Shown one piece after another: positions 34,582-42,897 of a DNA stretch of 64,000 nt. A program made the position numbers and the translations under genes. The stretch covers positions 248,001-312,000 of the forward strand of contig NZ_LZSV01000035.1 of the NCBI RefSeq assembly GCF_001665605.1, written 5' to 3'. Position 1 is the first letter of the stretch; every line of letters begins with the position of its first letter. The notes beneath the pieces are model-generated. The model was not told where the DNA came from. It did not search any database and saw only the letters and a program-made list of their open reading frames with translations. The DNA comes from Mycobacterium sp. 852014-50255_SCH5639931 (lineage in GTDB: Bacteria; Actinomycetota; Actinomycetes; Mycobacteriales; Mycobacteriaceae).

Positions 34582-35505
34582 TCAGGGGACGAGTGTCAGC
34601 ACCGTCCACGCGGCGACCGCCGACGGGAGCACGCCGTCGAGCCGGTCCATCAGGCCGCCGTGGCCGGGCAGCAGGCGGCCCATGTCCTTGATGCCGAGGT
34701 CGCGCTTGATCTGCGACTCGACCAGGTCGCCAAGTGTGCAGGTGAGCACCAGGATCACGCCGAGCACCGCACCGATCCACGGCGGCTTGCCGGCCAGGAA
34801 GGTCGCGGTCAAAACGGCCGCGGTAATTCCGAGGAAGAGCGAACCGGCGAATCCCTCCCACGATTTCTTCGGGCTGATCGCCGGCACCATCGGGTGCTTG
34901 CCGAACAGCACGCCGACGGCGTAGCCGCCCACGTCGGAGGCGACGACGGTGACCATCAGGCAGAACACCCGGCCCGCGCCGTCCTTGGGGTAGACCAGCA
35001 AGGCGCCGAATGAGGCGAAGAGCGGCACCCACGCCGCCAGGAACACCGTCGCGGAGGCGTCGCGCAGGTAGTTGGCCGACGGGGACCCGGCGAACGGCTC
35101 GGGCCGCTTGCTGTTGTCCTGCATGAACAGCCGCCAGACGTTGCACACCACCACGGTGGCGCCGAAGCCGGCCAGGGCGCCGGCGGCGTGAAACGGCCAC
35201 GTCAGCCAAACCGTCACCTGACCGCCGATCAGCAGCGGGATGAGCGGGATGACGTATCCGGCCTCGCGCAGCCGTCGCACCACCTCATGGGTGGCGACCA
35301 GGATGGCCAGCGCGACGATGGGGACCCAGAAGCGGGGCGCGAAAATCAGCGTCACGACGAGCACGCCGCCGATCGCGGCGCCCACCGCGATGGCCGCGCG
35401 CAGGTCGCGTCCCGCGCGGGACGTCTTCTTGGTCGGCTGCTGCGCGGCCTTGCTGCCCTGACGCGCCGGCTCGTCGGGCGTGCTGGCTGCGCCGGTGGTT
35501 GCCAC
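34582..35505 (-). CDS. cdsA: phosphatidate cytidylyltransferase
   Basis: Makes CDP-diacylglycerol, precursor of phosphatidylinositol and its mannosides. The CDS family signature is intact near the C terminus: [13 protein letters not shown] followed by [13 protein letters not shown]. About eight membrane helices after a hydrophilic N terminus of roughly 40 residues. 307 aa. The rlmN start is 23 bases downstream. Confidence 0.95.
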   Translation of the reverse strand: MATTGAASTPDEPARQGSKAAQQPTKKTSRAGRDLRAAIAVGAAIGGVLVVTLIFAPRFWVPIVALAILVATHEVVRRLREAGYVIPLIPLLIGGQVTVWLTWPFHAAGALAGFGATVVVCNVWRLFMQDNSKRPEPFAGSPSANYLRDASATVFLAAWVPLFASFGALLVYPKDGAGRVFCLMVTVVASDVGGYAVGVLFGKHPMVPAISPKKSWEGFAGSLFLGITAAVLTATFLAGKPPWIGAVLGVILVLTCTLGDLVESQIKRDLGIKDMGRLLPGHGGLMDRLDGVLPSAVAAWTVLTLVP

Positions 35506-35536
35506 GGACCTGGGTGAACTTAGCTGCTGGTGGCCG

Positions 35537-36094
35537 CTAGACCTCCAGCAGCTCGCCTTCTTTGTGCTTGACCAGGTCTTCGATCTGGGTGATGTACTGG
35601 TGCGTCGTCTTGTCCAGGTCCTTCTCGGCGCGGCCGACCTCGTCCTCGCCGGCCTCGCCGTCCTTGCGGATGCGGTGCAACTCCTCCATCGCCTTGCGGC
35701 GGATGTTGCGCACCGACACCTTGGCGTCCTCGCCCTTGCCCTTGGCCTGCTTGACCAGCTCGCGGCGACGCTCCTCGGTGAGTTGCGGCACCGCCACCCG
35801 GATCAGGGTGCCGTCGTTGGTGGGATTGACGCCCAGATCGGAGTTGCGGATCGCGGTTTCAATCGCGCCCAGCTGACTGGTTTCGTAGGGCTTGATCACG
35901 ACGAGCCGGGCCTCGGGGACGTTGATGCTGGCCAGCTGCGTGATGGGGGTGGTGGCGCCGTAGTAGTCGATGGCGACCCGGGAGAACATGCCCGGGTTCG
36001 CGCGGCCGGTCCGGATGCTCGACAAGTCGTCACGGGCGACCGCTACGGCCTTCTCCATTTTCTCTTCGGCGTCGAAGAGAGCCTCGTCAATCAT
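35537..36094 (-). CDS. frr: ribosome recycling factor
   Basis: Splits post-termination ribosomes with EF-G. The 185-aa protein matches the family throughout: [42 protein letters not shown], and a C-terminal helical part with [14 protein letters not shown]. It follows pyrH by 15 bases and precedes cdsA, the common bacterial order. Confidence 0.97.
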   Translation of the reverse strand: MIDEALFDAEEKMEKAVAVARDDLSSIRTGRANPGMFSRVAIDYYGATTPITQLASINVPEARLVVIKPYETSQLGAIETAIRNSDLGVNPTNDGTLIRVAVPQLTEERRRELVKQAKGKGEDAKVSVRNIRRKAMEELHRIRKDGEAGEDEVGRAEKDLDKTTHQYITQIEDLVKHKEGELLEV

Positions 36095-36109
36095 CGTTCG
36101 CTCTTCCCC

Positions 36110-36880
36110 TCAGGTGGTGACCAGTGTCCCGATTTTCTCACCGGCGACCGCGCGGGCGATATTGCCATTGGTCAGCAGGTTGAACACCAGGATCGGCATG
36201 CCATTGTCCATGCACAGGCTGAACGCCGTGGCATCGGCCACTCGGAGCCCCCGGTCGATGACCTCGCGATGGCTGATCGCGGCGATGAGCTCGGCGTGCG
36301 GATTCTGCCGCGGGTCCGCTGAGAACACCCCGTCGACCGCCTTCGCCATCAAGACCACCTCCGCCCCGATCTCCAGTGCCCGCTGCGCGGCCGTGGTGTC
36401 GGTGGAGAAGTACGGCAGCCCCATGCCGGCCCCGAAGATGACCACCCGGCCCTTCTCGAGGTGACGGACGGCGCGCAACGGCAGATACGGCTCGGCGACC
36501 TGTCCCATGGTTATCGCCGTCTGGACGCGCGTGACGATGCCTTCCTTTTCCAGGAAGTCTTGCAGCGCCAGGCTGTTCATGACCGTGCCGAGCATGCCCA
36601 TGTAGTCCGAGCGGGTGCGTTCCATGCCGCGCTGCTGCAGTTGCGCGCCACGGAAGAAGTTGCCGCCACCGATCACGACCGCGACTTGGACGCCGTCGCG
36701 AACCACCTCGGCGATCTGGCGGGCCACCCGCGCCACGACATCGGGGTCCAGCCCGACCTGGCCACCGCCGAACATCTCGCCGCCAAGCTTGAGCAACACC
36801 CTGGAGTACTTGGGCCGCGTCCGCGGCGGCCCGGCAGCTGATCCATTCTCCGGTGCCGTGGGCTCCCTGGACTCCGTCAT
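36110..36880 (-). CDS. pyrH: uridylate kinase
   Basis: UMP kinase of pyrimidine nucleotide synthesis. Amino-acid-kinase fold: [42 protein letters not shown] and [14 protein letters not shown]. 256 aa. A hydrophilic N-terminal extension of about 24 residues before the core is typical for mycobacteria. Cotranscribed with frr. Confidence 0.97.
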   Translation of the reverse strand: MTESREPTAPENGSAAGPPRTRPKYSRVLLKLGGEMFGGGQVGLDPDVVARVARQIAEVVRDGVQVAVVIGGGNFFRGAQLQQRGMERTRSDYMGMLGTVMNSLALQDFLEKEGIVTRVQTAITMGQVAEPYLPLRAVRHLEKGRVVIFGAGMGLPYFSTDTTAAQRALEIGAEVVLMAKAVDGVFSADPRQNPHAELIAAISHREVIDRGLRVADATAFSLCMDNGMPILVFNLLTNGNIARAVAGEKIGTLVTT

Positions 36881-37237
36881 CAGGCTCCTCGCATGAGAGT
36901 GCCATCCCGGGGGTTAACTCCTCCGGAACGGCATTTCACATCCTGCCTCATCGCAACACAAGCCGGCGTCGGTGGGGTGCGTTATGCGCGGAGTTGGCGA
37001 TTTGGACGACTTTTCGCTGCGATCGGCCCAGGTGACGCGGAGGCGGCGCTACGGTTCGGCGGGCTCCTCGCTACGGATGTTTGCGGCATGACCGTAGTGG
37101 GGAATCTGCACTATCGCGGCGGGAATTCACGGTCTTGAGAAAAGAGGGCCCATCTCGCCGTATGACCGGATCGATCGCGTTGGCGATCGGTGGTGAGCGC
37201 GAATCGCTCAGGTACGCCTACGAGGAGGAACTGATCC
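36881..37237. other. 357-base non-coding region between divergent pyrH and the CsbD-like gene
   Basis: It should contain the pyrH promoter (minus strand) and the CsbD-like promoter (plus strand). On the plus strand TGTTT (37078-37082), 16 bases, then GGGGA (37099-37103) is a weak SigF-like pair with one mismatch in each element, 135 bases before the CsbD start. I see no open frame that looks coding and no convincing SigA-type pair. Confidence 0.4.
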
Positions 37238-37474
37238 ATGGCGGACAACAACTCGGGACCTGCTGAAGCTGTCAAGGGCGTCGTCGAGGACGTCAAGGGC
37301 AAGGCGAAGGAAGCCGTTGGTGCGGTGACGGGTCAAGACGACCTCACCCGCGAGGGCCAGGCCCAGCAGGACAAGGCGGAAGCGCAGCGCGACGCGGCGA
37401 AGAAGGAAGCCGAGGCCGAGGCGGCCCGCGGCGGCGCCGAGGCCGCTGAGCAGCGCCAGAAGGCCAATCAGTAG
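37238..37474 (+). CDS. CsbD-like stress protein
   Basis: 78 aa, very hydrophilic and rich in Ala, Glu and Lys. The CsbD core is VKGVVEDVKGKAKEAVGAVTG (residues 12-31 in part). GAGGAGGAA precedes the ATG. Homologues are general-stress proteins of unknown biochemical role, sigma-B dependent in Bacillus. Free-standing gene before the GlnR-like regulator. Confidence 0.88.
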   Translation: MADNNSGPAEAVKGVVEDVKGKAKEAVGAVTGQDDLTREGQAQQDKAEAQRDAAKKEAEAEAARGGAEAAEQRQKANQ

Positions 37475-37697
37475 CTTGCTGGGAGGATGGGTCCGGTCTG
37501 TGGAAACGGACCGGGCCCATCGACTTTTCTGGGTCAAGACGATCGCGTCCGGTTAGCCAGGCCGACGCGGTCCGCAAGCGTCGCAAGATCGTTTGCATAC
37601 TTTCGCCGCGAGTGGGTAGTCACCGCTGCGCTGGCTGACATCTCCCCCAGGAGAGATGCCTAAGGGCCGGGGGCCAAAGCGGACCCACATTCGGGAG

Positions 37698-38435
37698 ATG
37701 TCGTTGGACGTTCTACTGCTGACCGACGCGGACGACTTCGAGCACGCCCTGCCGCCCCTGACTTCGTTCGGGCGAATCATGCGGCGCGCGCCCCTTATAA
37801 GTGACGGCCAGGGGCCGGTCGAAGCCGGCGACGTCGCCATCGTCGACGCTCGAGGCAACCTCGCGGCCGCGGCGGCGGCCTGCCGGCGCCTGACAACCGA
37901 TGCCCCCGCCACCGCCGTGGTGGCGTTGGTGGCGCCGGCCGACGGCGTGACGGAGGACGTGGACTGGAACGTCGACGACGTCATACCGCCGGGGACCGAC
38001 TTCGACGAGCTGCAGGAGCGGCTGCAGCGGGCGATTGCGCTGCGGCGCAGCACAATCAACGGCAGTTTGCGGTTCGGCGCCCTGCTCTTGCACCCGACCA
38101 GCTTCACTGGATCGCTGGAAGGCAAGGACCTTGGTTTGACGCTGACCGAGTTCAAACTGCTGAATTTCCTTGTGCAGCATGCCGGTCGGCCATTCACCCG
38201 AACCCGCCTGATGCACGAGGCGTGGGGCTATGACAGCAACGGCCGAGTCCGTTCGGTCGACGTCCACATCCGGCGGCTGCGCGCCAAGCTCGGACCCCGA
38301 CATCAGTCGATGGTGGACACCGTCCGAGGTGTCGGCTACATGGCGGCGACCCCACCGCATCCGGAATGGATCATCAGCGAGCCGACGCTGACATTGGCGC
38401 CGACGGATTCCGCCAGGGACCCGGTCGCGCAGTGA
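37698..38435 (+). CDS. GlnR-like OmpR-type transcriptional regulator
   Basis: 245 aa, homologue of Rv2884 and paralogue of the nitrogen regulator GlnR. The receiver-like N-terminal half begins LDVLLLTDADDFE and has DVAIVDARGN. The winged-helix DNA-binding half has LTLTEFKLLNFLVQHAGRPF then SVDVHIRRLRAKLGP and TVRGVGY. There is no adjacent kinase. I chose ATG 37698 (MSLDVLLL); ATG 37656 would add 14 residues. The target genes are not evident. Confidence 0.85.
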   Translation: MSLDVLLLTDADDFEHALPPLTSFGRIMRRAPLISDGQGPVEAGDVAIVDARGNLAAAAAACRRLTTDAPATAVVALVAPADGVTEDVDWNVDDVIPPGTDFDELQERLQRAIALRRSTINGSLRFGALLLHPTSFTGSLEGKDLGLTLTEFKLLNFLVQHAGRPFTRTRLMHEAWGYDSNGRVRSVDVHIRRLRAKLGPRHQSMVDTVRGVGYMAATPPHPEWIISEPTLTLAPTDSARDPVAQ

Positions 38436-38482
38436 CGCGCTGAGCGCGAATCGCCCTGCTCGAGAAGGATTTCGGGGATTGG

Positions 38483-39418
38483 TCAGCCGAAGAGCGGGAA
38501 GGCGCGCTTGCGCGCGAGCGCGTCCATGCCGTCCTGGATGGCGTCCTGGATCTCGCGGTACTTGCGGTCGATGTACGCTTCGTCCTCCGCGCGTGCGGGA
38601 TCGTGGTCGAGCTGCACGGCGGGCATGAACCGGGTCCTGATCTTGGCCGGTAGCGGCAGCTGCGGAAGTGCCGCCGGCGCGATCCCCCACGGCAGCGAGA
38701 TCGCCAAGGGGAACACTTTGAGGCGCAGCAGGCGGTCCAGCTGCAAGGCCTTCGACAGCTTGTCGCCGCGAATCAGCACGGGCATGGCGTCGGCGCCGCC
38801 GACCGTCGCGATCGGCACGACGGGCACGCCGGCCCGAATCGCCATCTTCACGAAGCCTTTTCGGCCCGCCAGGTTGGCCTGGTCGCGCTCGGTCCACGGG
38901 CGCAGGGAGTCCACCTCCCCACCGGGCCACAGTGCAACGTCGCGCCCTTCGGCCAGGGCGGTGGCGATCGCGTCCGGGGCGGCCGGAAGCACACCCATCG
39001 ACCGGAAGTACCGGCCGATCACCGGAATCGCCATCAACGCGTCGTGGGCCGTACCGTGCAGCGGGCGTTCCTGCCCGAAGCGCCGCCACCATTGCAGACC
39101 GACGGTCCAGGCATCCCAGACGAAGGGAGCGCCGGAGTGGATTCCCACCAACAGAACCGGCGGCTCCGGGACGTTCTCCCAGCCGTCGATCTCCATGCGA
39201 AACCAGTAGTCCACCAGCACATTCCACAGATACTTCTGCCGCTGCAGGGCGGCCTCTTCCTGGCCGCGGAGGTCCCACCGACCGGCGCGCTCGGCGACCC
39301 AGCCGCTCAGTCCCCCGCCCTGACCGCTGCGCCGATCCTCCATCGCCGCCCGCGCCCGCTCGGCGTTCAGTCGCGCTTGTTCGCGTACTTCGGCTGGCCT
39401 GTGATCTGGGTTACTCAT
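38483..39418 (-). CDS. lysophospholipid acyltransferase-family protein
   Basis: 311 aa with a PlsC-type acyltransferase core: LLVGIHSGAPFVWDAW (catalytic His and Asp region), MGVLPAAPDAIATAL, LWPGGEVDSLRPW and VPVVPIATVGGADAMPVL. It resembles diacylglycerol/glycerolipid acyltransferases found in mycobacteria. No clear membrane helix, so peripheral membrane location is likely. Convergent with the GlnR-like gene. Substrate specificity cannot be read from the sequence. Confidence 0.8.
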   Translation of the reverse strand: MSNPDHRPAEVREQARLNAERARAAMEDRRSGQGGGLSGWVAERAGRWDLRGQEEAALQRQKYLWNVLVDYWFRMEIDGWENVPEPPVLLVGIHSGAPFVWDAWTVGLQWWRRFGQERPLHGTAHDALMAIPVIGRYFRSMGVLPAAPDAIATALAEGRDVALWPGGEVDSLRPWTERDQANLAGRKGFVKMAIRAGVPVVPIATVGGADAMPVLIRGDKLSKALQLDRLLRLKVFPLAISLPWGIAPAALPQLPLPAKIRTRFMPAVQLDHDPARAEDEAYIDRKYREIQDAIQDGMDALARKRAFPLFG

Positions 39419-39521
39419 GGGTACGGTGTACCCGATTCATGCCCACACGACGCAACACCCGGCTGCCAAAAGCACCTCCCCGCGTCGCATGCGCGACGCG
39501 GGGAGATATCCGCAAGCGGGA

Positions 39522-40076
39522 TCAGGTGTGAGCCGGGCTGGGCGGCGCACCCGGTGCCGGGCTCGGGCTCGGAGCGCCGGGCGCAGAGCTGCCCTGCACG
39601 TTCGACGTCCACATCAGGATGTCTTGCATCCCGTCGTTGTAGGCCACGCCGTTGGGCGGCGCGCCGGTCACGTCGAAGTACAGCGTCCCGGTCGACTCGC
39701 TACCCTGCGGGATCGGCGCCGGGTTGAGGCCATTAGGGGCCCCCACCTTGTCGATCACCCGGTAGTTCTGGCCGTTGGGCCCGCGGGCGATGAAGTCCTT
39801 GACCATCGGGGTCACGAGCCCGCCGTCCGACCGAGCGGTGACGTCCGCCTGGTAGAGCGTCCCCTTGGGCGTGTAGCCGGGAATCGAGACGTTGCTCGGC
39901 TGCAGGTTGCTCACCGTGTAGTTGGTGATCAGCGGCCCGTCCACGAGTTGCTCACTGGTGCCGAACCCCTGGATGTTGGGCGGCGCGGCAGAAGCCGGCA
40001 CCGCGGCGAAAATGCCTGCCGCCGCTATCCCCCCGGCAGCGGCAGCTGTCTTCAGCGCGGTCTTGGTGACCTTCAT
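39522..40076 (-). CDS. secreted MPT63-like protein (DUF1942)
   Basis: 184 aa. A signal peptide ends PASA-APPNIQ (cleavage near residue 31). The mature part is a beta-sandwich of the MPT63/MPB63 type (DGPLITNYTVSNLQPSN, GTLYQADVTARSDGG, GTLYFDVTGAPP), followed by a Pro/Ala/Ser-rich tail. Function unknown; the M. tuberculosis relative is a strongly immunogenic secreted antigen. Single gene with its own promoter region. Confidence 0.85.
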   Translation of the reverse strand: MKVTKTALKTAAAAGGIAAAGIFAAVPASAAPPNIQGFGTSEQLVDGPLITNYTVSNLQPSNVSIPGYTPKGTLYQADVTARSDGGLVTPMVKDFIARGPNGQNYRVIDKVGAPNGLNPAPIPQGSESTGTLYFDVTGAPPNGVAYNDGMQDILMWTSNVQGSSAPGAPSPSPAPGAPPSPAHT

Positions 40077-40384
40077 TGCTCATTTCCTTTCGTGTCGAAC
40101 AATCGCCCCCCAGAAGGGCAATACGCACATAGGCCGCAAATAGCCCCTTGCTGCCCGCTTTAAACATATGCGCCCGTTTATTCGTAATTTTCAGCCGGCT
40201 AGCTGGCGAAATGGTGTTGCTTTGCTGGACAGCATCTTTCGCATCAGCTTTTAACATCCGTATCGCTATTCACGTTGAATGACTGTGGCAACGACAACGT
40301 CGTCGGGCTCTGGGCGCCCGATTAGCGCGCACGGTGGCGGGTAGTCGGGGCGGGAGAAATCCGACCAGACGACAGGGGCCGTCC
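40077..40384. other. 308-base non-coding region upstream of the MPT63-like gene
   Basis: It separates two divergent genes. The part near 40150-40260 is noticeably AT-richer than the surroundings, as expected for promoter or transferred DNA. A SigF-like promoter for the rightward genes lies at 40319-40343. No additional gene is supported. Confidence 0.5.
40319..40343 (+). promoter_or_regulatory. SigF-like promoter of the stress cluster
   Basis: CGATT (40319-40323), a 15-base spacer and GGGTA (40339-40343) agree with the mycobacterial SigF consensus GGWWT-N15-17-GGGTA except for the first base. It is 41 bases before the ATG at 40385. The downstream genes belong to families common in SigF regulons. 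Confidence 0.5.
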
Positions 40385-40556
40385 ATGGAACGCGGAAGCT
40401 CTAAGCACAGTCCGCGCGAGGACGAGCTCAAGCACGAATTGGAGGCACGCTGCGCGGTAACCGGCCCGTCGCGCCGAGGAATGGCGCGATCCCGAGCCGC
40501 TGGCCGCCGACGACCCCGACGTCCCCACAGCCCGCCCGGTGACATACGAACCGTGA
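40385..40556 (+). pseudogene. frameshifted remnant of a small conserved mycobacterial stress-type protein
   Basis: Translation from ATG 40385 starts MERGSSKHSPREDELKHELE, typical of a short hydrophilic mycobacterial protein. The expected continuation EEWRDPEPLAADDPDVPTA is present but in the +1 frame, ending at TGA 40554-40556. Between them the +1 frame has a stop, so at least one indel, more probably two one-base losses, broke the gene. Without correction the first frame would run into the next gene. A sequencing error remains possible. Family assignment is by recollection of similar N and C termini. Confidence 0.5.
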
Positions 40557-40589
40557 ACCGGCATTTTCGACCACGAATCGAGGAATCAG

Positions 40590-41428
40590 ATGGGTTTTGC
40601 GCCTCAGCAACAAACCGCCCCCGGTGTGCAGGGCCGGATGAACCCCGTGCCCGACTGCGGCGAAAACACTTACCGGGGCTCGGGAAAGCTCACCGGCAAA
40701 AGGGCGATCATCACCGGGGGTGACAGCGGCATCGGGCGCGCGGTCGCTATCGCTTTCGCGCGCGAAGGCGCCGACGTGCTGATCTCCTACCTCAACGAGG
40801 ACGACGACGCCCGCGACGTCGCGCGCTACGTGGAAGACGCCGGGCGCAAATGCGTACTGGTGTCCGGCGACCTTTCCGATGCTGCGCATTGCCGCGCCGT
40901 CGTCGACCGGGCCGTCGAAGAATTCGGCGGCATCGACATCCTGGTCAACAATGCCGCCTACCAGATGATGCACAAGAACCTCGACGAAATCAGCGATGAG
41001 GAATGGGATTACACGTTCCGGCTCAATGTCGGCGCATATTTTTATCTCACCAAGGCGGCGGTGCCACACATGAACGCGGGGGCGTCGATCATCGGCAGTT
41101 CGTCGGTCAACTCCGACACGCCCAATCCAACGCTGGCGCCCTACGCCGCCACCAAGGCCGCGATCGCCAACTTCTCGGCCAGCCTCGCTCAGTTGCTGGC
41201 GAGAAAGGGATTCGGGTGAACAGCGTCGCGCCCGGCCCCATCTGGACACCGCTGATTCCCTCGACCATGCCCCCGGACAGCGTCGAGTCGTTCGGCGACA
41301 ACACGCCGCTGGGCCGCGCCGGCCAGCCCGCCGAACTCGCGCCGATCTACGTGCTGTTGGCCTCCGACGACGCGAGTTACATCTCCGGCGCGCGGGTGGC
41401 CGTCACCGGAGGCCGGCCAATTCTCTAG
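40590..41428 (+). pseudogene. short-chain dehydrogenase/reductase (YhdF/YghA type), frameshifted
   Basis: The first frame (ATG 40590, GAGGAA upstream) gives 209 residues with the SDR nucleotide motif TGGDSGIGR, NNAAY and the catalytic Ser plus YAATK, ending prematurely at TGA 41217-41219 after LLARKGFG. The correct continuation, GEKGIRVNSVAPGPIWTPL to the end VAVTGGRPIL, is in the -1 frame and stops at 41428. A loss of one G near 41206 explains both. The truncated product keeps the active site but lacks the substrate and dimer region. It may be a true pseudogene or an assembly error. Confidence 0.85.
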
Positions 41429-41458
41429 CGCCGCATCGTTTTTGCTCTTGCGGACGGT

Positions 41459-41788
41459 TCAGGAGCCCCGGTTCTCGCCCAGTTCCTCGACGATCGGGCT
41501 CGAAGCGGGGATGTCTTTTGCGTTTTCGGCCAGCCCTGGCTTGGTGTGGGAGCGACGAGCCGCGGCCTTGTCGGCGTCCCGGACGTCGCGATCGTCGATG
41601 ATGGTGACCGACGCGGCGACCTGGGCGGCATTGTTGTAGGTCTCGGGGGGAATGCTTCGCAGGGCGCGGATCGTGTGGTCGTCGCAGCCATTGCGACCGG
41701 CGGCGTCGAGCAGATCCTGTTTGTTCGCCGGAAAGTCCACATCGGTGAAGCATTGACGCAGCTGACTGGGAGTAGTGGACGCAACCAT
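41459..41788 (-). CDS. DUF2795 domain protein
   Basis: 109 aa. The DUF2795 core is LRQCFTDVDFPANKQDLLDAA followed by IPPETYNNAAQVAASV (about residues 9-62), a small helical domain of unknown function that resembles an SAP-like fold. The C-terminal half is hydrophilic and probably disordered. A SigF-like promoter lies just upstream. Part of the stress-type gene group. Confidence 0.85.
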   Translation of the reverse strand: MVASTTPSQLRQCFTDVDFPANKQDLLDAAGRNGCDDHTIRALRSIPPETYNNAAQVAASVTIIDDRDVRDADKAAARRSHTKPGLAENAKDIPASSPIVEELGENRGS

Positions 41789-41799
41789 GGCTGTCGGGA

Positions 41800-41824
41800 T
41801 GCCCGGTGGCCGTGGCGCTAAACG
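41800..41824 (-). promoter_or_regulatory. SigF-like promoter of the DUF2795 gene
   Basis: On the minus strand CGTTT (41824-41820), 15 bases, then GGGCA (41804-41800), one mismatch in each element from GGWWT/GGGTA. It is only 11 bases before the ATG, which would give a very short leader. Confidence 0.35.
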
Positions 41825-41877
41825 CGGCCCCGGGGTGACGTCTCGGTCACATCGGCGCGCGACCTGGAACGCCTTTC

Positions 41878-42291
41878 TCAGCGGCCGCGGACCCGGCGGT
41901 TGTGCTTCTTGATCGCGTCGACCAACTCCGCCTTGCTCATCGTCGACCGCCCCCGCACGTCGAGACGGCGGGCCACGTCAAGCAGGTGCTTCTTGCTCGC
42001 GTTGGCGTCCACACCCTCGGCGGTCGCGCCGGAGGCACGCGGCCCGCCGCTCTTGGCGCGCTCGTCGGACGGGCCCTTCTCTTCTTTGGGCTCCCAATGA
42101 TCGCCGATCTTTTCGAAGCTGTGCTTGAGGGCGGAATATGCCACTCGGTGGGCGCGCTCTTCGCTGCCGTATTCGTCGGCGGCCGCGTCATGCGTTTTCG
42201 CGAACGTGCGTTGCGCTTTGGCGTTGGAACGCTGCAAAGTGCTCGGCAGTTCGTCCTTCTTCGGCTTGCCGCCTTTCGTCGTCTTGGGCAT
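41878..42291 (-). CDS. ChaB-family protein with C-terminal Rho_N/SAP-like domain
   Basis: 137 aa from ATG 42291, chosen because AGGAGG is ideally spaced upstream. The ChaB domain is DELPSTLQRSNAKAQRTF followed by HRVAYSALKHSFEKIGDHW (residues about 14-60). The C-terminal part KHLLDVARRLDVRGRSTMSK-AELVDAIKKHN is a Rho N-terminal-like nucleic-acid-binding helix pair. A DNA- or RNA-protective stress protein is likely. Divergent from the MarR regulator across two palindromes. Confidence 0.85.
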   Translation of the reverse strand: MPKTTKGGKPKKDELPSTLQRSNAKAQRTFAKTHDAAADEYGSEERAHRVAYSALKHSFEKIGDHWEPKEEKGPSDERAKSGGPRASGATAEGVDANASKKHLLDVARRLDVRGRSTMSKAELVDAIKKHNRRVRGR

Positions 42292-42334
42292 GAAAACCTC
42301 CTGATACGCCCGCGCGGTACGAGTGACATTTCGG

Positions 42335-42362
42335 TTACCCCGCTGACGGGCCGGCAATCACC
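42335..42362 (-). promoter_or_regulatory. SigF-like promoter of the ChaB gene
   Basis: On the minus strand GGTGA (42362-42358), a 17-base spacer and a perfect GGGTAA (42340-42335), 43 bases before the ATG. The -35 element directly abuts the palindrome at 42363-42379, so a repressor there could block it. Confidence 0.4.
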
Positions 42363-42379
42363 ACTTCGCACCGCGAAGT
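42363..42379. promoter_or_regulatory. perfect 7-3-7 palindrome, candidate operator
   Basis: ACTTCGC-ACC-GCGAAGT is a perfect inverted repeat in the divergent region between the ChaB gene and marR. It has the same geometry as the marR-proximal palindrome 38 bases away but a different sequence. Confidence 0.45.
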
Positions 42380-42400
42380 CGCGTCCAGGGCCCGAAAATA

Positions 42401-42417
42401 TGTCAATATCATTGACA
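42401..42417. promoter_or_regulatory. perfect 7-3-7 palindrome at the marR start, candidate autoregulatory operator
   Basis: TGTCAAT-ATC-ATTGACA is a perfect inverted repeat whose last base is the A of the marR start codon. Position, length and AT content fit a MarR-family operator that blocks its own promoter or translation start. Confidence 0.65.
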
Positions 42418-42836
42418 TGGTTCAGGCCGAAGACGCCCCGCTTGGTTACCTGCTGTACCGGGTGGCCAGCCTGCTGCGACCGGAGGTTTCCGCGGTGTTG
42501 GGCCCGCTCGGCCTGACGCTGCCCGAATTCGTCTGCCTCCGCATGCTTTCCCTGGTTCCGGGGATGTCGAGCGCCGAACTGTCTCGGCAGGCCGGCGTGA
42601 CACCGCAGGCGATGAACACGGTGCTGCGCAAGCTGGAAGACATTGGCGCCGTGGCCCGGCCGACATCGGTGTCCAGCGGTCGCGCGCTACCGGCCACGCT
42701 GACCGGTCAGGGCCGCGCCCTGCTTAAGCGCGCCGAAGGCGCGGTGCGGACCGCCGATGCGCGCATCCTGGCCAAGCTGACCGAAACTCAACAGCGCGAC
42801 TTCAAGCGGATGCTCGACAAGCTCGGGTCCGACTGA
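42417..42836 (+). CDS. MarR-family transcriptional regulator
   Basis: 139 aa winged-helix repressor. The DNA-binding part is MSSAELSRQAGVTPQAMNTVLRKLEDIGAV (split; about residues 50-80) with the wing ATLTGQGRALLKRAE. The start codon overlaps a perfect palindrome, which suggests autoregulation and an mRNA with almost no leader. The ligand is unknown; the divergent ChaB-type gene is the obvious target. Its stop is followed three bases later by a palindromic repeat. Confidence 0.9.
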   Translation: MVQAEDAPLGYLLYRVASLLRPEVSAVLGPLGLTLPEFVCLRMLSLVPGMSSAELSRQAGVTPQAMNTVLRKLEDIGAVARPTSVSSGRALPATLTGQGRALLKRAEGAVRTADARILAKLTETQQRDFKRMLDKLGSD

Positions 42837-42839
42837 CCC

Positions 42840-42885
42840 GCGGCGATCGCGAGCGCGGCGAAGCCGGGCGAAGCGGGTCGCCGCC
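42840..42885. repeat. dispersed palindromic repeat, copy 3
   Basis: 46 bases beginning GCGGCGATCGCGAGCGCGG and ending GGGTCGCCGCC, with GCGGCGA/TCGCCGC inverted ends. The interior matches copy 2 exactly. It starts three bases after the marR stop codon and is followed by the end of amiC, so it lies between two convergent genes where a bidirectional terminator would be useful. Confidence 0.75.
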
Positions 42886-42897
42886 TCGGACTACGCG

